Shown here: piece by piece, positions 1 through 8,794 of the stretch | How positions within the stretch are numbered: the first letter of the stretch is position 1 | Layout: each line of letters starts with the position of its first letter | Assembly: GCA_003326195.1 (NCBI GenBank) | Contig: LXQE01000153.1 | Span: 79,104 to 143,103 of the forward strand | DNA length: 64,000 nucleotides | Origin: Nostoc punctiforme NIES-2108 | GTDB taxonomy: Bacteria; Cyanobacteriota; Cyanobacteriia; Cyanobacteriales; Nostocaceae | Reading direction: 5' to 3' | Notes under the pieces: generated by a model | Told to the model about the DNA's origin: nothing | Database searches by the model: none | What the model saw: the letters and a program-made list of their open reading frames with translations, nothing else | Program-made: the position numbers and the translations under genes

Positions 1-959
1 GTGGTGGCAACGCGAATCCGGGTGCCACGGGGCAAGACTGGGCTAGGAGTCGCCATACCCCAATGATAACCTCGTCCTGGGGCTTCTGCGGCTCTGGCAA
101 AGGGGGAGCCAATCATCACACCATCAGCACCACAGGCGATGCATTTGCAAATGTCGCCACCGGTGATTAAACCGCCATCAGCAATAATGGGGATATAGTT
201 GCCAGTTTCGTTATAGTAATCATCTCGTGCTGCGGCACAATCTGCGATCGCAGTTGCTTGTGGCACACCCACACCCAATACCCCACGAGAAGTACAAGCC
301 GCACCAGGTCCAATTCCCACCAATACCCCAGCTGCCCCAGCTTTCAATAAATTCAACGTGACTTCGTAAGTTACGCAATTGCCCAACACCACGGGAATGG
401 GCATGGAACGACAAAATTCTGCTAAATCGAGTGGTACTAAAGACTCTGGTGACAGATGTGCAGTAGAAACTACCGTAGCTTGGACAAAAAATAAATCTGC
501 TCCAGCTTTTGCCACTGCCTCACCGTATTTACTTGCACCGGCTGGAGTCGCACTCACTGCTGCAATGCCACCTTGTTGTTTAATTTCCTGAATACGTTGT
601 TCAATTAATTCCGGTTTTATTGGTTCGGCATAGAGTTCTTGCATGAGGGCAACAAATTCATCTTTCCCCACAGAGGTAATCCGATCTAATATTGGCTCTG
701 GGTCGGCATAGCGAGTTTGAATCCCCTCTAAATTGAGGACACCTAATGCTCCTAACTGTGACAAACGTACAGCCATACGAACATCTACTACGCCATCCAT
801 AGCACTAGCAATTATCGGGATTTCTCGCTCAATATTGCCAATACGCCACTTAGTATCTGCCAAACTGGGGTCTAGTGTTCTATTACCAGGGGCTAGAGCA
901 ATTTCATCTATTCCGTAAGCTCTGCGAGCTGTTTTTCCCCGCCCAAGTTGAATTTCCAC
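1..959 (-). CDS. guaB3: GuaB3 family IMP dehydrogenase, 3' end outside window
   Basis: Seen: 319 codons read leftward off the window edge, so the last part of the protein (family about 385 aa) is missing. The start is a GTG at 957-959 giving V/M-EIQLGRGKTARRAYG. The TIM-barrel loop GIGPGAACTSRG carries the Cys expected for IMPDH catalysis, and IADGG and GADGVMIGSPFA phosphate-binding motifs follow. No CBS pair interrupts the barrel, since the text runs from NLEGIQTRYADPEPIL straight on. Known: GuaB3 proteins are IMPDH-class enzymes without CBS domains, common in cyanobacteria and actinobacteria, catalysing NAD-dependent IMP to XMP oxidation for GTP synthesis in the cytosol. Confident in the family; the exact activity of this copy is inferred. 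Confidence 0.92.
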   Translation of the reverse strand, partial: MEIQLGRGKTARRAYGIDEIALAPGNRTLDPSLADTKWRIGNIEREIPIIASAMDGVVDVRMAVRLSQLGALGVLNLEGIQTRYADPEPILDRITSVGKDEFVALMQELYAEPIKPELIEQRIQEIKQQGGIAAVSATPAGASKYGEAVAKAGADLFFVQATVVSTAHLSPESLVPLDLAEFCRSMPIPVVLGNCVTYEVTLNLLKAGAAGVLVGIGPGAACTSRGVLGVGVPQATAIADCAAARDDYYNETGNYIPIIADGGLITGGDICKCIACGADGVMIGSPFARAAEAPGRGYHWGMATPSPVLPRGTRIRVAT

Positions 960-1108
960 GCTTTAACTTTACTCAAATCTGTTTAAGCTAGGGTATCAAA
1001 TTGTGGGGAAATTTGGGGTGTTTTTTTCCCGAACCATATAAGTGACTAGTGACGGTTGTCATTAGTCATTTGGATTTTGACTGATTAAAAATCCAAAATT
1101 AGTTGGAT

Positions 1109-1678
1109 TTACCGTTTATTTTTAGCGGCATCCACACCAGTGTAACCAGTTGCTAACCAAATTACCGCTCTAGCTCCATCACGAATAGATTTCTCGATAG
1201 ATTCAGGGGGTTTTTCGGAAGGAACTGGCACTGGTTTTAAATAAATACCCCGACTACCTAAAATAATTTCGCCAATGACACAAGCCCGGCGCATGTGGAA
1301 GTCGGAAGTAATCAAATAAACGCTCTTAATGCCGCGAGCTTGCAAATCATCTACCAAAGTAGTAAAATTAGTAACTGTATCTACTGCTTCATAATCCAAG
1401 TGTAAACGTTGAGGATCAACACCAGCTTTGGTAAACACTCTTTGGGTGAATGTACGTGGACTGCCGCCTGTAATCCAAATCGGTATATTTGGATGCTCCC
1501 GAACGAATTTTGCTGTAAATTTTTCTCGCTCTAAATGTCTCGTTGAACCACCTAACACTACAACTGCTTGCGGCTGCACAAATTGGTTTTGTACTTCTTT
1601 GTATCCCCACCAGATAAATATTGGTAGGACAAAAGCCATAAAACGAAAAGATTTATTTGTAAACAGTAGCTTATTCAA
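1109..1678 (-). CDS. YdcF/DUF218 family protein with N-terminal membrane anchor
   Basis: 189 aa. One hydrophobic segment at residues 12-25 (FMAFVLPIFIWWGY) looks like an uncleaved signal anchor. The rest matches the DUF218 (YdcF/SanA-like) fold: VVVLGGSTRHLEREK near residue 40, IWITGG near 67, a conserved acidic pair (DYEAVDTVTN), and YLITSDFHMRRA near 122. SanA/YdcF proteins are linked to envelope integrity, but no enzymatic reaction is settled. It sits alone, between guaB3 (150 bp downstream) and a 370-bp gap. Family call firm; role unknown. Confidence 0.85.
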   Translation of the reverse strand: MNKLLFTNKSFRFMAFVLPIFIWWGYKEVQNQFVQPQAVVVLGGSTRHLEREKFTAKFVREHPNIPIWITGGSPRTFTQRVFTKAGVDPQRLHLDYEAVDTVTNFTTLVDDLQARGIKSVYLITSDFHMRRACVIGEIILGSRGIYLKPVPVPSEKPPESIEKSIRDGARAVIWLATGYTGVDAAKNKR

Positions 1679-2049
1679 GGCTCAATAACTTAATTTACTT
1701 AGTACACAATTTTCTCTGGCTATAAGAAAAAACAATTGATAGTAGAGTAGCAAACTTCCCAAGAATCTGCCCAAATTTTGCCCAAATATAAATTTGGTTG
1801 GTTTTCGTGTAGCAGCGCGATTAAGCGTGCCTGGAGTTTTTCCTCTAATTGATGGATTATCCTAACCGATATCGGACGATTCATCAAAGGGTTTTAACCA
1901 CTTTATATAGTAGTTCTCAATTGCACGGAATCAGCAGCTAGTCGCGTGGGCGGATATCCCGACTTTGGCGAACTGGCGTACCACTGTTAGGGGTACAGCA
2001 ATGCTCTTACCATATTAATTGCTGTATATATGAATTGTCTGAAAATAAC
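1679..2049. other. gene-free gap before tRNA-Arg
   Basis: 371 bases without a credible coding frame. The only structure seen is a perfect 9-bp inverted repeat, TACAGCAAT at 1994-2002 and ATTGCTGTA at 2018-2026, with a 15-nt spacer and no T-run after it. It may hold the promoters of the flanking minus-strand genes, but none could be assigned. Confidence 0.5.
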
Positions 2050-2122
2050 GGGACTGGTGCGACTTGAACGCACGACCTGACGCTTAGGAGGCGTCCGCTC
2101 TATCCAACTGAGCTACAACCCC
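2050..2122 (-). tRNA. tRNA-Arg (anticodon CCU)
   Basis: 73 nt on the minus strand. The acceptor arms GGGGTTG and CAGTCCC pair with two G-U type pairs. The D arm is GCTC/GAGC, the anticodon stem GACGC/GCGTC encloses loop CTCCTAA with anticodon CCT, and the T arm GTGCG-TTCAAGT-CGCAC is intact. It decodes AGG. The CCA end is not encoded. Confidence 0.97.
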
Positions 2123-2155
2123 AACTGCGAAGCATATATAATTATAGCAGTAGTT

Positions 2156-3253
2156 TTAGGGAGACTGCCAAAAATTATCCCAAGAGCCGCCGCCTACTTC
2201 TAAACCACAAAGAAAACTTTCAGCTTTTAGAATTATTTTAGATTTTCTGCCATTTAGTTCTCGTAACTCTAAATTTAGCTTTCCTTGCATGGTGTCTCGA
2301 CAACAGTATCTTAAACCTTCTGCTGTCGGCGCACGTAGAGGTGTACCAGGTAAATCTGTGGTTCCTGTTAATTCAATTTCATAACTAGAGTTGCTAGCTT
2401 TCATTTGCCATCTACCCCAAGGCTGAATTTCCCACTCTACTTGTGAATTCCAGGGAACAAATTCATAAAACTTGCCTTGATAGTGCAATCCAATCATCGC
2501 TACAGATTCCATCCACCACAGCACACCCCGCCGTCCACCGCCAGCAGTTAATGCTAAGTCGGGTTCGCCCTCGAAGCAATTACAATTTAGCCAAAACCAT
2601 TTTTGAGGAAAAGCACCACCCCAATTTTTCTCGCCGTAGGCTGGGGCATTAGTGAATTCGTAGATTTTGCCATTCCAGTCAATCTTCCCACTGGCTAAAC
2701 CGTGAGCCATCAAAATTTGCCATCCAGGTTCAAAAATCTGCAAGAATGACAGCCAGCCTGCGGTTGATTGCTGAATGCCATTTTGATTGCCCCAACCGTA
2801 TACTGGTTGAATTTCATACTGCCAACGGCAATAATTATTGGTGGCGCGATCGCGAATTATTCCCTGATTCAAAGTGGCTGTCGCTTGATATCCTTCTTGG
2901 ACATGATATTCAAACTCTGCTGGCAGGAGGTATAGGGGAGAAACTTGCAAATTATTTTTAGCCCAATGACCTAAACCCAAAACATCCCGACTACCCCAAA
3001 ATTTGTTGACATCAGGAAAAGTACGGCAGAGGTACTCATCATCCGGGCCGAGGATTTGGGCTGCACCGCCACTGTAAGGTTTACCGCCGATGGGATCTTC
3101 AATGGAGTACATAAAGGCGAATGTTTGCCCAATTTCCGGCAAAGTGACGCGGTAATACCAGCCTTCAAAGAAGCGACGGCTACTGCCATCCCAGTGATAA
3201 CCAGAATGGGGGGTTTGGGTTGATTGGAGAGGATTTTTGGGAATAGTTAACAT
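2156..3253 (-). CDS. vte1: Tocopherol cyclase
   Basis: 365 aa, the usual length of cyanobacterial tocopherol cyclase (slr1737/VTE1 family). Family hallmarks seen: an N-terminal HSGYHWDGSSRRFFEGWYY block, YSIEDPIGG, a middle AYGEKNWGGAFPQKWFWLNCN block and ALTAGGGRR. Known role: cyclisation of 2,3-dimethyl-6-phytyl-1,4-benzoquinol to gamma-tocopherol, the ring-closing step of vitamin E synthesis at membranes. The ATG at 3251-3253 lies 36 bp from the start of the divergent J-domain gene, so the two promoters must overlap. It ends 33 bp before the tRNA-Arg. No other tocopherol gene is in the window. Confidence 0.93.
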   Translation of the reverse strand: MLTIPKNPLQSTQTPHSGYHWDGSSRRFFEGWYYRVTLPEIGQTFAFMYSIEDPIGGKPYSGGAAQILGPDDEYLCRTFPDVNKFWGSRDVLGLGHWAKNNLQVSPLYLLPAEFEYHVQEGYQATATLNQGIIRDRATNNYCRWQYEIQPVYGWGNQNGIQQSTAGWLSFLQIFEPGWQILMAHGLASGKIDWNGKIYEFTNAPAYGEKNWGGAFPQKWFWLNCNCFEGEPDLALTAGGGRRGVLWWMESVAMIGLHYQGKFYEFVPWNSQVEWEIQPWGRWQMKASNSSYEIELTGTTDLPGTPLRAPTAEGLRYCCRDTMQGKLNLELRELNGRKSKIILKAESFLCGLEVGGGSWDNFWQSP

Positions 3254-3289
3254 AGGTTTAGATAGTTGCCGATTTTTCCAGTATGCGCG

Positions 3290-3919
3290 ATGTCTAAAGA
3301 CAAGCCGAAACGTCTACGCTTCGATATCAATGATGCTTATGAAATTCTTGGGCTAAAACCCGGTGCCTCTCAAGCACAGGTAAAGCGAACTTACCGTAAA
3401 CTGGTGAAAATTTGGCATCCTGATCGCTTTGTCGATCAAAGGCAAAAACAGGAAGCTGAAGAAAAAATCAAATCAATCAACGCAGCTTACAACAGGCTCA
3501 AATCTGAAATTCCATCTGAGCCTCCTATTCCTGAAAATCCATCTTCATCTTCGCCTAAAAATCCCCCCAAAATATCTGTCAATCGTTGGGATGCAGAAAC
3601 TTTCTATACTTTAGGAGTAGAAAATGCTACTCAAGGAAGATATGAGGATGCGATCGCAGATTTTACCCACGCAATTCGTCTCAATCCTCACTATATTGAT
3701 GCGTATAAATATCGTGGGCTAGTTTGCTCACAATTGGGATACGAATATAGAGCCGCTTCAGATTTAAATAAAGCTGCACAAATAGAAGAAGAGTTAAGAA
3801 ATCCGGGCGCTGCACGTAGATCGCGCTCACCTAGATATGTATCAAAACCTAGACCTCTGTTAGAAAGATTTTGTCAGAGGATAAAAAGTTTACTGCGGCT
3901 AAATCGGCGTTGGAGATAA
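3290..3919 (+). CDS. J-domain protein with TPR repeats
   Basis: 209 aa from the ATG at 3290; an in-frame TTG at 3266 would add eight residues but looks less likely. Residues about 12-70 form a DnaJ J-domain (DAYEILGLKPGASQAQVKRTY) with the HPD motif (KIWHPDRF) that stimulates DnaK. A serine/proline-rich linker is followed by two TPR-like helices (FYTLGVENATQGRYEDAIAD, AIRLNPHYIDAYKYRG) at about 105-165. The C-terminus is strongly basic (RRSRSPRY...RLNRRWR). It lacks the G/F and zinc-finger regions of true DnaJ, so it is a class III J-protein, probably a specialised Hsp70 co-chaperone. The TPR suggests a protein partner, which cannot be named. Confidence 0.85.
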   Translation: MSKDKPKRLRFDINDAYEILGLKPGASQAQVKRTYRKLVKIWHPDRFVDQRQKQEAEEKIKSINAAYNRLKSEIPSEPPIPENPSSSSPKNPPKISVNRWDAETFYTLGVENATQGRYEDAIADFTHAIRLNPHYIDAYKYRGLVCSQLGYEYRAASDLNKAAQIEEELRNPGAARRSRSPRYVSKPRPLLERFCQRIKSLLRLNRRWR

Positions 3920-4029
3920 GTAGCGAATATAGTTTAAGACACTTCAGGCGGTGACACCAGACCTAGAGTTAGATAATGCTTATATCTGGGAATACTAAAT
4001 TTAGTAAGATTTGCTACTGATTTCTTAGT

Positions 4030-4385
4030 ATGAGCGATCGCCTCAATATAAATTATGTACCACCGCCAATGCCACCAACGCCAACACAACCACCTGAATC
4101 ACAGTCTCAAGCTATGGAACATCAATACAGGTAAGCTAATTAACATCCTTGCCGGACATCGCAGCCATGTTTGTGCAATCGCTTTTAGTCCCGATGGTCA
4201 GCATCTTGCTAGTGGTAGTGCAGATGGTACTGTGAAGCTATGGGATCTTAACACAGGACAAGAAATTTATATCTTTGGATAGCCATTCAGATTGAGTTAA
4301 CTCTGTCGCTTTCAGTCCTGATGGCAAAACTTTGGTTAGCGGTAGTAGAGATATGACCATTAAGCTTTGGCGATGCGATATCTAA
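4030..4385 (+). pseudogene. Decayed WD40-repeat gene fragment
   Basis: Two WD40 repeats are readable. The first, SLKLWNINTGKLINILAGH then AIAFSPDGQHLASGSADGTV, ends after a diverged linker. The second continues with HSD-stop-VNSVAFSPDGKTL..TIKLW up to TAA at 4383-4385. In the second repeat the expected Trp codon (HSDWVNS) is TGA. Upstream, a possible original start at 4030 (MSDRLNINYVPPPMPPTPTQ) is out of frame with the repeats, so a frameshift as well as a stop is needed to explain it. It is a remnant of a larger WD40 protein such as the one at 56-59.5 kb; seven repeats are needed for a propeller and only about two remain. Confidence 0.8.
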
Positions 4386-4680
4386 CGACAAATTAAAAAT
4401 TTAGATGATTTCAGTAAATTACTAGATTTTTTATCAATTCATCATCTACCAGTATAATAACATCCATCTTTGGGACACTCTTTCTCTTGATTAAGTATTA
4501 ACTTCCTACAGATAGAGCCACTTGCCGATCTCAGAGGTTATCCTGAGAATCACCAACAGTCGCGTAGCAAATAAAACTCAACAGTTAACAGCAACATATA
4601 TTTTTCAACTCAGTAAAACCTCTTGTTTTTACAAAGTTTTTAGTTTGTCAACATCATATCGAGGAGTGAAATCAACAGCT

Positions 4681-5409
4681 ATGTCTATTCCCAATGAACC
4701 CGAAAGTAAAAATAGTGAAGTTAAGCAAGAATCTTACACTGATATCAATGGCAATACTCACACTGACTTCACGCAAACCACTGAAACAGTAAAGAACAAC
4801 CCAGCTAATCCTAACTCGTACCGAAACGGTTACGTACAAGGTCAAAATACTGAGCGTAGCAATCAAGCAGATTTAGCCCAGCGTGATGAAAACAATGCTA
4901 GTGGTGGTTTGCTGTTGGGTATTATCATTACTTCCCTGCTTGGTTTAGTTATAGGTGGGGTTTGGTACTTCAACCAGCAGAATAACGCAGCGGTTAACAA
5001 TGCTGTGCCGGTCGTGGTTCCTGTACCGAGTAAGAGTAGTCCAACTCCCAGTGCATCTCCTCAACCACAAACAACGATAATCGAAAGAACTAGAGAAGTC
5101 GCTGTTCCTGTTCCTGTTCCTGTTCCCCAACAGCAAGTTACACCTGCGTCTGCACCTCGTCAACCGGATATTAACATTACTATTCCACCCCAGCAGCCTG
5201 CGGCAGAAAAAGCACCTTCTGTAACGCAGCCAGCCCCTCCATCGGCACAAAGTCCGGCGACGAGTCCAACTACTAATACTCCGGCTTCGCAGAACGATAA
5301 TTCTACTAATACTGTCGCTCCTGCTACGAAAAGTGATACTTCTAAAAGTACTACACCTCAAGGAGTAGACCAGTCAAACAGTAAATCTAATAGCGGTTCT
5401 GGTCAGTAA
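4681..5409 (+). CDS. Membrane-anchored Pro/Gln/Ser-rich protein
   Basis: 242 aa from the ATG at 4681, which has GAGGAG about 15 bp upstream; in-frame sequence further upstream is poor coding sequence. A polar, Asn/Thr/Glu-rich N-terminal part (about 75 residues, probably cytoplasmic) leads into a single transmembrane helix (GGLLLGIIITSLLGLVIGGV, about residues 77-96). The rest is low-complexity: VPVPVPVP runs, then Pro/Ala/Ser/Thr/Gln-rich sequence. This is the layout of a signal-anchored protein with an unstructured periplasmic tail. No domain is recognised. A strong terminator follows 18 bp after the stop. Confidence 0.75.
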   Translation: MSIPNEPESKNSEVKQESYTDINGNTHTDFTQTTETVKNNPANPNSYRNGYVQGQNTERSNQADLAQRDENNASGGLLLGIIITSLLGLVIGGVWYFNQQNNAAVNNAVPVVVPVPSKSSPTPSASPQPQTTIIERTREVAVPVPVPVPQQQVTPASAPRQPDINITIPPQQPAAEKAPSVTQPAPPSAQSPATSPTTNTPASQNDNSTNTVAPATKSDTSKSTTPQGVDQSNSKSNSGSGQ

Positions 5410-5426
5410 AGGCTTCTGAACTTTCA

Positions 5427-5481
5427 GCCCACTTGATAATATTGGCGTGAATGCCAACATTAGCAAGTGGGACAATTTTTA
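5427..5481 (+). terminator. Rho-independent terminator after the Pro-rich protein gene
   Basis: CCCACTTG at 5428-5435 pairs with CAAGTGGG at 5464-5471. An inner stem TTGGC/GCCAA is followed by ACAATTTTTAA. It sits just behind the stop codon at 5409. Confidence 0.8.
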
Positions 5482-5845
5482 AGCAATATTTCTGAATTGT
5501 TGCGATAAATTAATGGGATTCAAGTTTAGTAAAGGTGTCTTGTAGCTAAACAAACACAATGCTAGATTAAGACCAAGGTACAAACAGGTTAAAAGTTAAA
5601 CAAAAACTTTCAAGTTAGAGCCTGTGCCTCCTGCTCTAATCTTCTCGCGATCGCTCTTTTTGTTGTGGCATCCGTTGAATGGGTTTTTGCCTTAAGTTCA
5701 ATGAGTTGTTTTGGAGGTTTTAGAACGCACAGCCAGAAAATGCCTGCCTAGTTAGAATGTAAGGATGTGCAATTCTGAGTAAAGCGATCGCGAATACTGT
5801 CCACCAAATTTTAAGTTAGTCATTTCTGAATTCTCCAATCTTCAA

Positions 5846-5896
5846 GAAACCGCCCCAAGCTATTGAGATTTATCCATCGTAGCTTCAGGCGGTTTC
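5846..5896. other. long imperfect hairpin in a 600-bp gene-free gap
   Basis: GAAACCGCC at 5846-5854 pairs with GGCGGTTTC at 5888-5896, with a second AAGCTA/TAGCTT stem inside. No gene lies just upstream on either strand, so it either ends an unseen small transcript or is an intergenic repeat. The rest of 5482-5845 shows nothing recognisable. Confidence 0.5.
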
Positions 5897-5972
5897 TGCT
5901 TTGAGTGTTATGCATTTGAAATTGCACTCCGATCAGTTAAGGCTGTCCTTTGTCATTTGTCCTTTGTTTAGA

Positions 5973-6018
5973 CTAATGACTAATGACTAATGACCAATGA
6001 CCAATGACTAATGACCAA
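5973..6018. repeat. short tandem heptamer repeat (AATGACT/AATGACC)
   Basis: Six to seven head-to-tail copies of a 7-bp unit (taatgac/caatgac). This is an STRR array of the kind scattered through Nostocales genomes. It overlaps the last codons of the phosphoesterase gene at 6008 and supplies its stop codon. Confidence 0.85.
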
Positions 6019-6841
6019 TTAAAGTAATTACAGTCACTTCAGGCGGACAAAATAAGCGTCCTGGTTTATAAGTTCCTAAACCACGATTGACATATAGTTG
6101 ATTTTTCCCCACCTTGTGAAACCCTTGCGCCCACTCCCAATATCGGACTACTTTCGAGCAGTCTCCTAAGCAAAATGTTAGCCAACTTCGCAATTTTTTG
6201 GGAATTTGTTTGAGTAGCTTTTTATAATAGAGTACTACAGGACCAATGCCGGGAATTACGATGTGACCACCGTGGGTATGACCAGATAGTTGCAAATCTA
6301 CGCGCCATTGTTGCAATATCTTGGCTGTATCTGGGTTATGGGATAAAACAATGCGCGGTGTCATCGAGTCTAGTTGATTCATAACTGGCGCGGGGTAGAA
6401 TTCTCGTGACCAATAATCAGCTAGTCCTACCAGTGGTAATTCTTTTCCTAGTGGATAGGCGATTTCATTCCAAAGTACGTGAACCCCAATGCTAGTTAAT
6501 GCCTGTGTAACTTCTACTTTGGAGTGGCTGTAATAGATATCGTGGTTCCCAAGTACGGCGTAGATACCACAGCGACTTTGCAGATGCTTGAGTCGAAGCA
6601 CCAATTGGTGAATTGGTGCGGGATCGTCAGTTACGTAGTCACCAGTTAATAGAATTAAATCTGGTTCAGCTTCGTTAGTAAGTGCGATCGCTTTTTCTAA
6701 CATTTCTTCCGACAGTCGCAAACCATCATAGTGAAAATCTGACAACTGTACTAACGTTGTACCTTGTAAAGATGCAGGAAGTTTCGCAATCTTAACCGTT
6801 ATTTTATCTACTCTTAAATGTCCCGTAAACAACCAATGCAT
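6008..6841 (-). CDS. Metallophosphoesterase, YaeI/YkuE type (copy 1)
   Basis: 277 aa with the calcineurin-like metal-binding signature in order: QLSDFHYDG, LLTGDYV, GNHD, LSHNPD, and GHTHGGHIVIPG near residue 187. These supply the Asp/His/Asn ligands of a two-metal centre. Close relatives hydrolyse UDP-diacylglucosamine-type or other membrane phosphoesters, but the substrate here is unknown. There is no clear signal peptide, and the N-terminus MHWLFTGHL is mildly hydrophobic. It shares most of its sequence with the gene 218 bp upstream, so the two arose by tandem duplication. GAGGAG lies 17 bp before the ATG. Its C-terminus (..ITLIGH) runs into a heptamer repeat, whereas copy 2 ends ..ITLQGE. 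Confidence 0.9.
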   Translation of the reverse strand: MHWLFTGHLRVDKITVKIAKLPASLQGTTLVQLSDFHYDGLRLSEEMLEKAIALTNEAEPDLILLTGDYVTDDPAPIHQLVLRLKHLQSRCGIYAVLGNHDIYYSHSKVEVTQALTSIGVHVLWNEIAYPLGKELPLVGLADYWSREFYPAPVMNQLDSMTPRIVLSHNPDTAKILQQWRVDLQLSGHTHGGHIVIPGIGPVVLYYKKLLKQIPKKLRSWLTFCLGDCSKVVRYWEWAQGFHKVGKNQLYVNRGLGTYKPGRLFCPPEVTVITLIGH

Positions 6842-7058
6842 AAGTTAACCGATACTCCTCATACCAGCGCTTATAGCTTATCAAAAATAAAAATGTAACT
6901 TGATAAAATGCAATAATTTATGTCATCTACTTCAGATACAATTAATTCATGGATTTAAATTTTGTGATGAAAGTAAGCAGATTATGCCTGAGTTTGCAGG
7001 CACTCATTAGCCAGAGTACCTGCTGAAATTGCGTTCTTTTTTTTGAATTTGGAATTAC

Positions 7059-7889
7059 CTACTCACCTTGTAGGGTGATTATAGTAACTTCTGGAGGGCA
7101 AAATAAGCGTCCTGGGAGGTAAGTTCCCAAACCACGATTGACATATAGCTGATTTTTACCTACCCGATGCAAACCTTGCGCCCATTCCCAATGCTTGACT
7201 ACAGAAACATTTACCTCTAAAAATGGGAATCGACGCCGCACTTTTTTGGGTATTTTTTTTACAAGCTTTTCGTAAAAAAACGCCGCAGGGCCAATTCCGG
7301 GAATCACGATTTGACCACCGTGAGTATGACCAGATAATTGTAAATCAACTCGCCATGTTTGTAATATCTCCGCAGTATCTGGGTTGTGGGATAAAACGAT
7401 GCAGGGTGTGTCAGGGTTTAGCTGGTTCATAACTGGTGCAGGGTGAAATTCCCGTGACCAATAATCAGCCAGTCCAACGAGTGGTAATTCTTTTCCTAGT
7501 GGATAGGCAATTTCGTTCCAAAGGACGTGAATTCCAATGCTAGTAAGGGCTTCTGTAACTTCTACTTTTGCCTGTCTGTAATGTATATCGTGATTGCCAA
7601 GAATAGCATAGACACCACAGCGACTTTGCAGATGCTTGAGTCTAAGTACCAGTTGTTGAATTGGCGACGGATCGTCAGTTACGTAGTCACCAGTTAATAA
7701 AATTAAATCTGGTTTAGCTTCGTTAGTCACTGCGATCGCTTTTTCTAACATTTCTTCCGACAGCCGCAAACCATCGTAGTGAAAATCTGACAACTGCACC
7801 AGCTTTTTACCTTGTAACGATGCAGGCAACCCTGCAATGTTAACCGTCAATGCTTCTGTACTCAACGGCCCAGATAACAACCAATGCAT
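7059..7889 (-). CDS. Metallophosphoesterase, YaeI/YkuE type (copy 2)
   Basis: 276 aa from the ATG at 7887-7889, chosen because it aligns with the first Met of copy 1; a TTG seven codons upstream (7910) is also open. Motifs are the same as in copy 1: QLSDFHYDG, GDYVTDDPSP, GNHDIHY, SHNPD, GHTHGGQIVIPG, so all metal ligands are kept. The two proteins are nearly identical over the central catalytic part and differ most in the region after GHTHGG, where this copy has YEKLVKKIPKKVRRRF. That difference suggests a change of surface or substrate, not simple redundancy. The same caution on substrate applies as for copy 1. Confidence 0.9.
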   Translation of the reverse strand: MHWLLSGPLSTEALTVNIAGLPASLQGKKLVQLSDFHYDGLRLSEEMLEKAIAVTNEAKPDLILLTGDYVTDDPSPIQQLVLRLKHLQSRCGVYAILGNHDIHYRQAKVEVTEALTSIGIHVLWNEIAYPLGKELPLVGLADYWSREFHPAPVMNQLNPDTPCIVLSHNPDTAEILQTWRVDLQLSGHTHGGQIVIPGIGPAAFFYEKLVKKIPKKVRRRFPFLEVNVSVVKHWEWAQGLHRVGKNQLYVNRGLGTYLPGRLFCPPEVTIITLQGE

Positions 7890-8400
7890 AAAACGTTCAA
7901 TAAAGCTCAATCATAGCGCTTACAGCTTAACTGAACATTGTTGGTTTGTGTGTAGTGACTAGTGCAAGTTATTGAAAATTTTATGAAAGCTGTAGATTTT
8001 AGTGTATTTATACTTATTCAAATCAAAAACAAAATTACTACTAAATTATTTTGTAAAAAAATACTAATTAATATTAGAGTTAGTCTGCGTAGGCGTAGCC
8101 CATCGTACCCCTACTTTGAGGTTTGAGAGATATTGCTGTTTACGCTGCGTAATTAAATCAAAAATGGATACAGTCGAGCTTAGGACTTTAACCTAAAACT
8201 CCAGTTTATTGATCTTGGTGAAACCCTAGAACAAACCCGAAAGCTGGTAAAAATAGTGTAACTTACACAGAAATATCAACTAGCAATTGGGAAAGGAAAC
8301 TACTACTTTTAATTGGGTACAACCCGTATAGTCTATAGCTTTAAGTCACTTTTCTAGATTTTATAATATAAGTAAGACATAAAAATAACGCTTCAATTAT
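7890..8400. other. AT-rich gap with one dispersed-repeat copy
   Basis: 511 bases without a gene. It holds a copy of the Nostoc dispersed repeat GCGTAGGCGTAGCCC at 8087-8101, also found inside the acetyltransferase gene at 46.9 kb. The stretch directly before 8401 should contain the promoter of the RemA-like gene, but no clear -10/-35 pair could be picked. Confidence 0.5.
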
Positions 8401-8757
8401 ATGAAAATACTCTCATCAGAGCTAGTCCATTTGGGATTTGGCAAATATGTGCGTTCTGACCAAGTAACAGCAGTTATACCAATAGAAGAGGAGCGAGGCC
8501 CAGGGCGACGAACCTTTGTTCACGTTCAAGGGCAAAACGATCCAATTATCGCCTCTCGCGCTGAAGATACCATCGTGCGTGATTTAGTGCAGGAACCACG
8601 CGAAGTTACTCAAGCCCGTCAGCAGCAGGAAATTCTTCAAGATTTATTGGTTAATTTGGCTAATGTTAATTCCACTGTGCGTCGAATTAACCGTGATGAA
8701 GGCAGTTTGGATCTTGATTTGTTAGAACGACGAATTAAGCAAGTCCTGGAAAATTAA
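8401..8757 (+). CDS. RemA-like (DUF370-related) small regulator
   Basis: 118 aa. The first 65 residues resemble RemA/DUF370 proteins: a start LVHLGFGKYVRSDQVTAVIP comparable to the xIGFGNxVxxxRVxAI core of RemA. A longer helical, Gln/Arg/Leu-rich tail follows (QARQQQEILQDLLVNLANVN, then RRINRDEGSLDLDLLERR) that RemA lacks. RemA is a DNA-binding biofilm-matrix regulator in Bacillus; whether this cyanobacterial relative binds DNA is not shown. The next gene (radical SAM) starts 37 bp later on the same strand with its own GGAGAAA, so co-transcription is likely. Family call tentative. Confidence 0.6.
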   Translation: MKILSSELVHLGFGKYVRSDQVTAVIPIEEERGPGRRTFVHVQGQNDPIIASRAEDTIVRDLVQEPREVTQARQQQEILQDLLVNLANVNSTVRRINRDEGSLDLDLLERRIKQVLEN

Positions 8758-8794
8758 TTGCAGAAATCAGCAAACTAAATAACGGAGAAAGATA

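Noticed and set aside
4945..5361. 138-residue Arg/Ser-rich minus-strand frame
   Set aside because: It is the antisense shadow of the proline-rich low-complexity gene on the plus strand.
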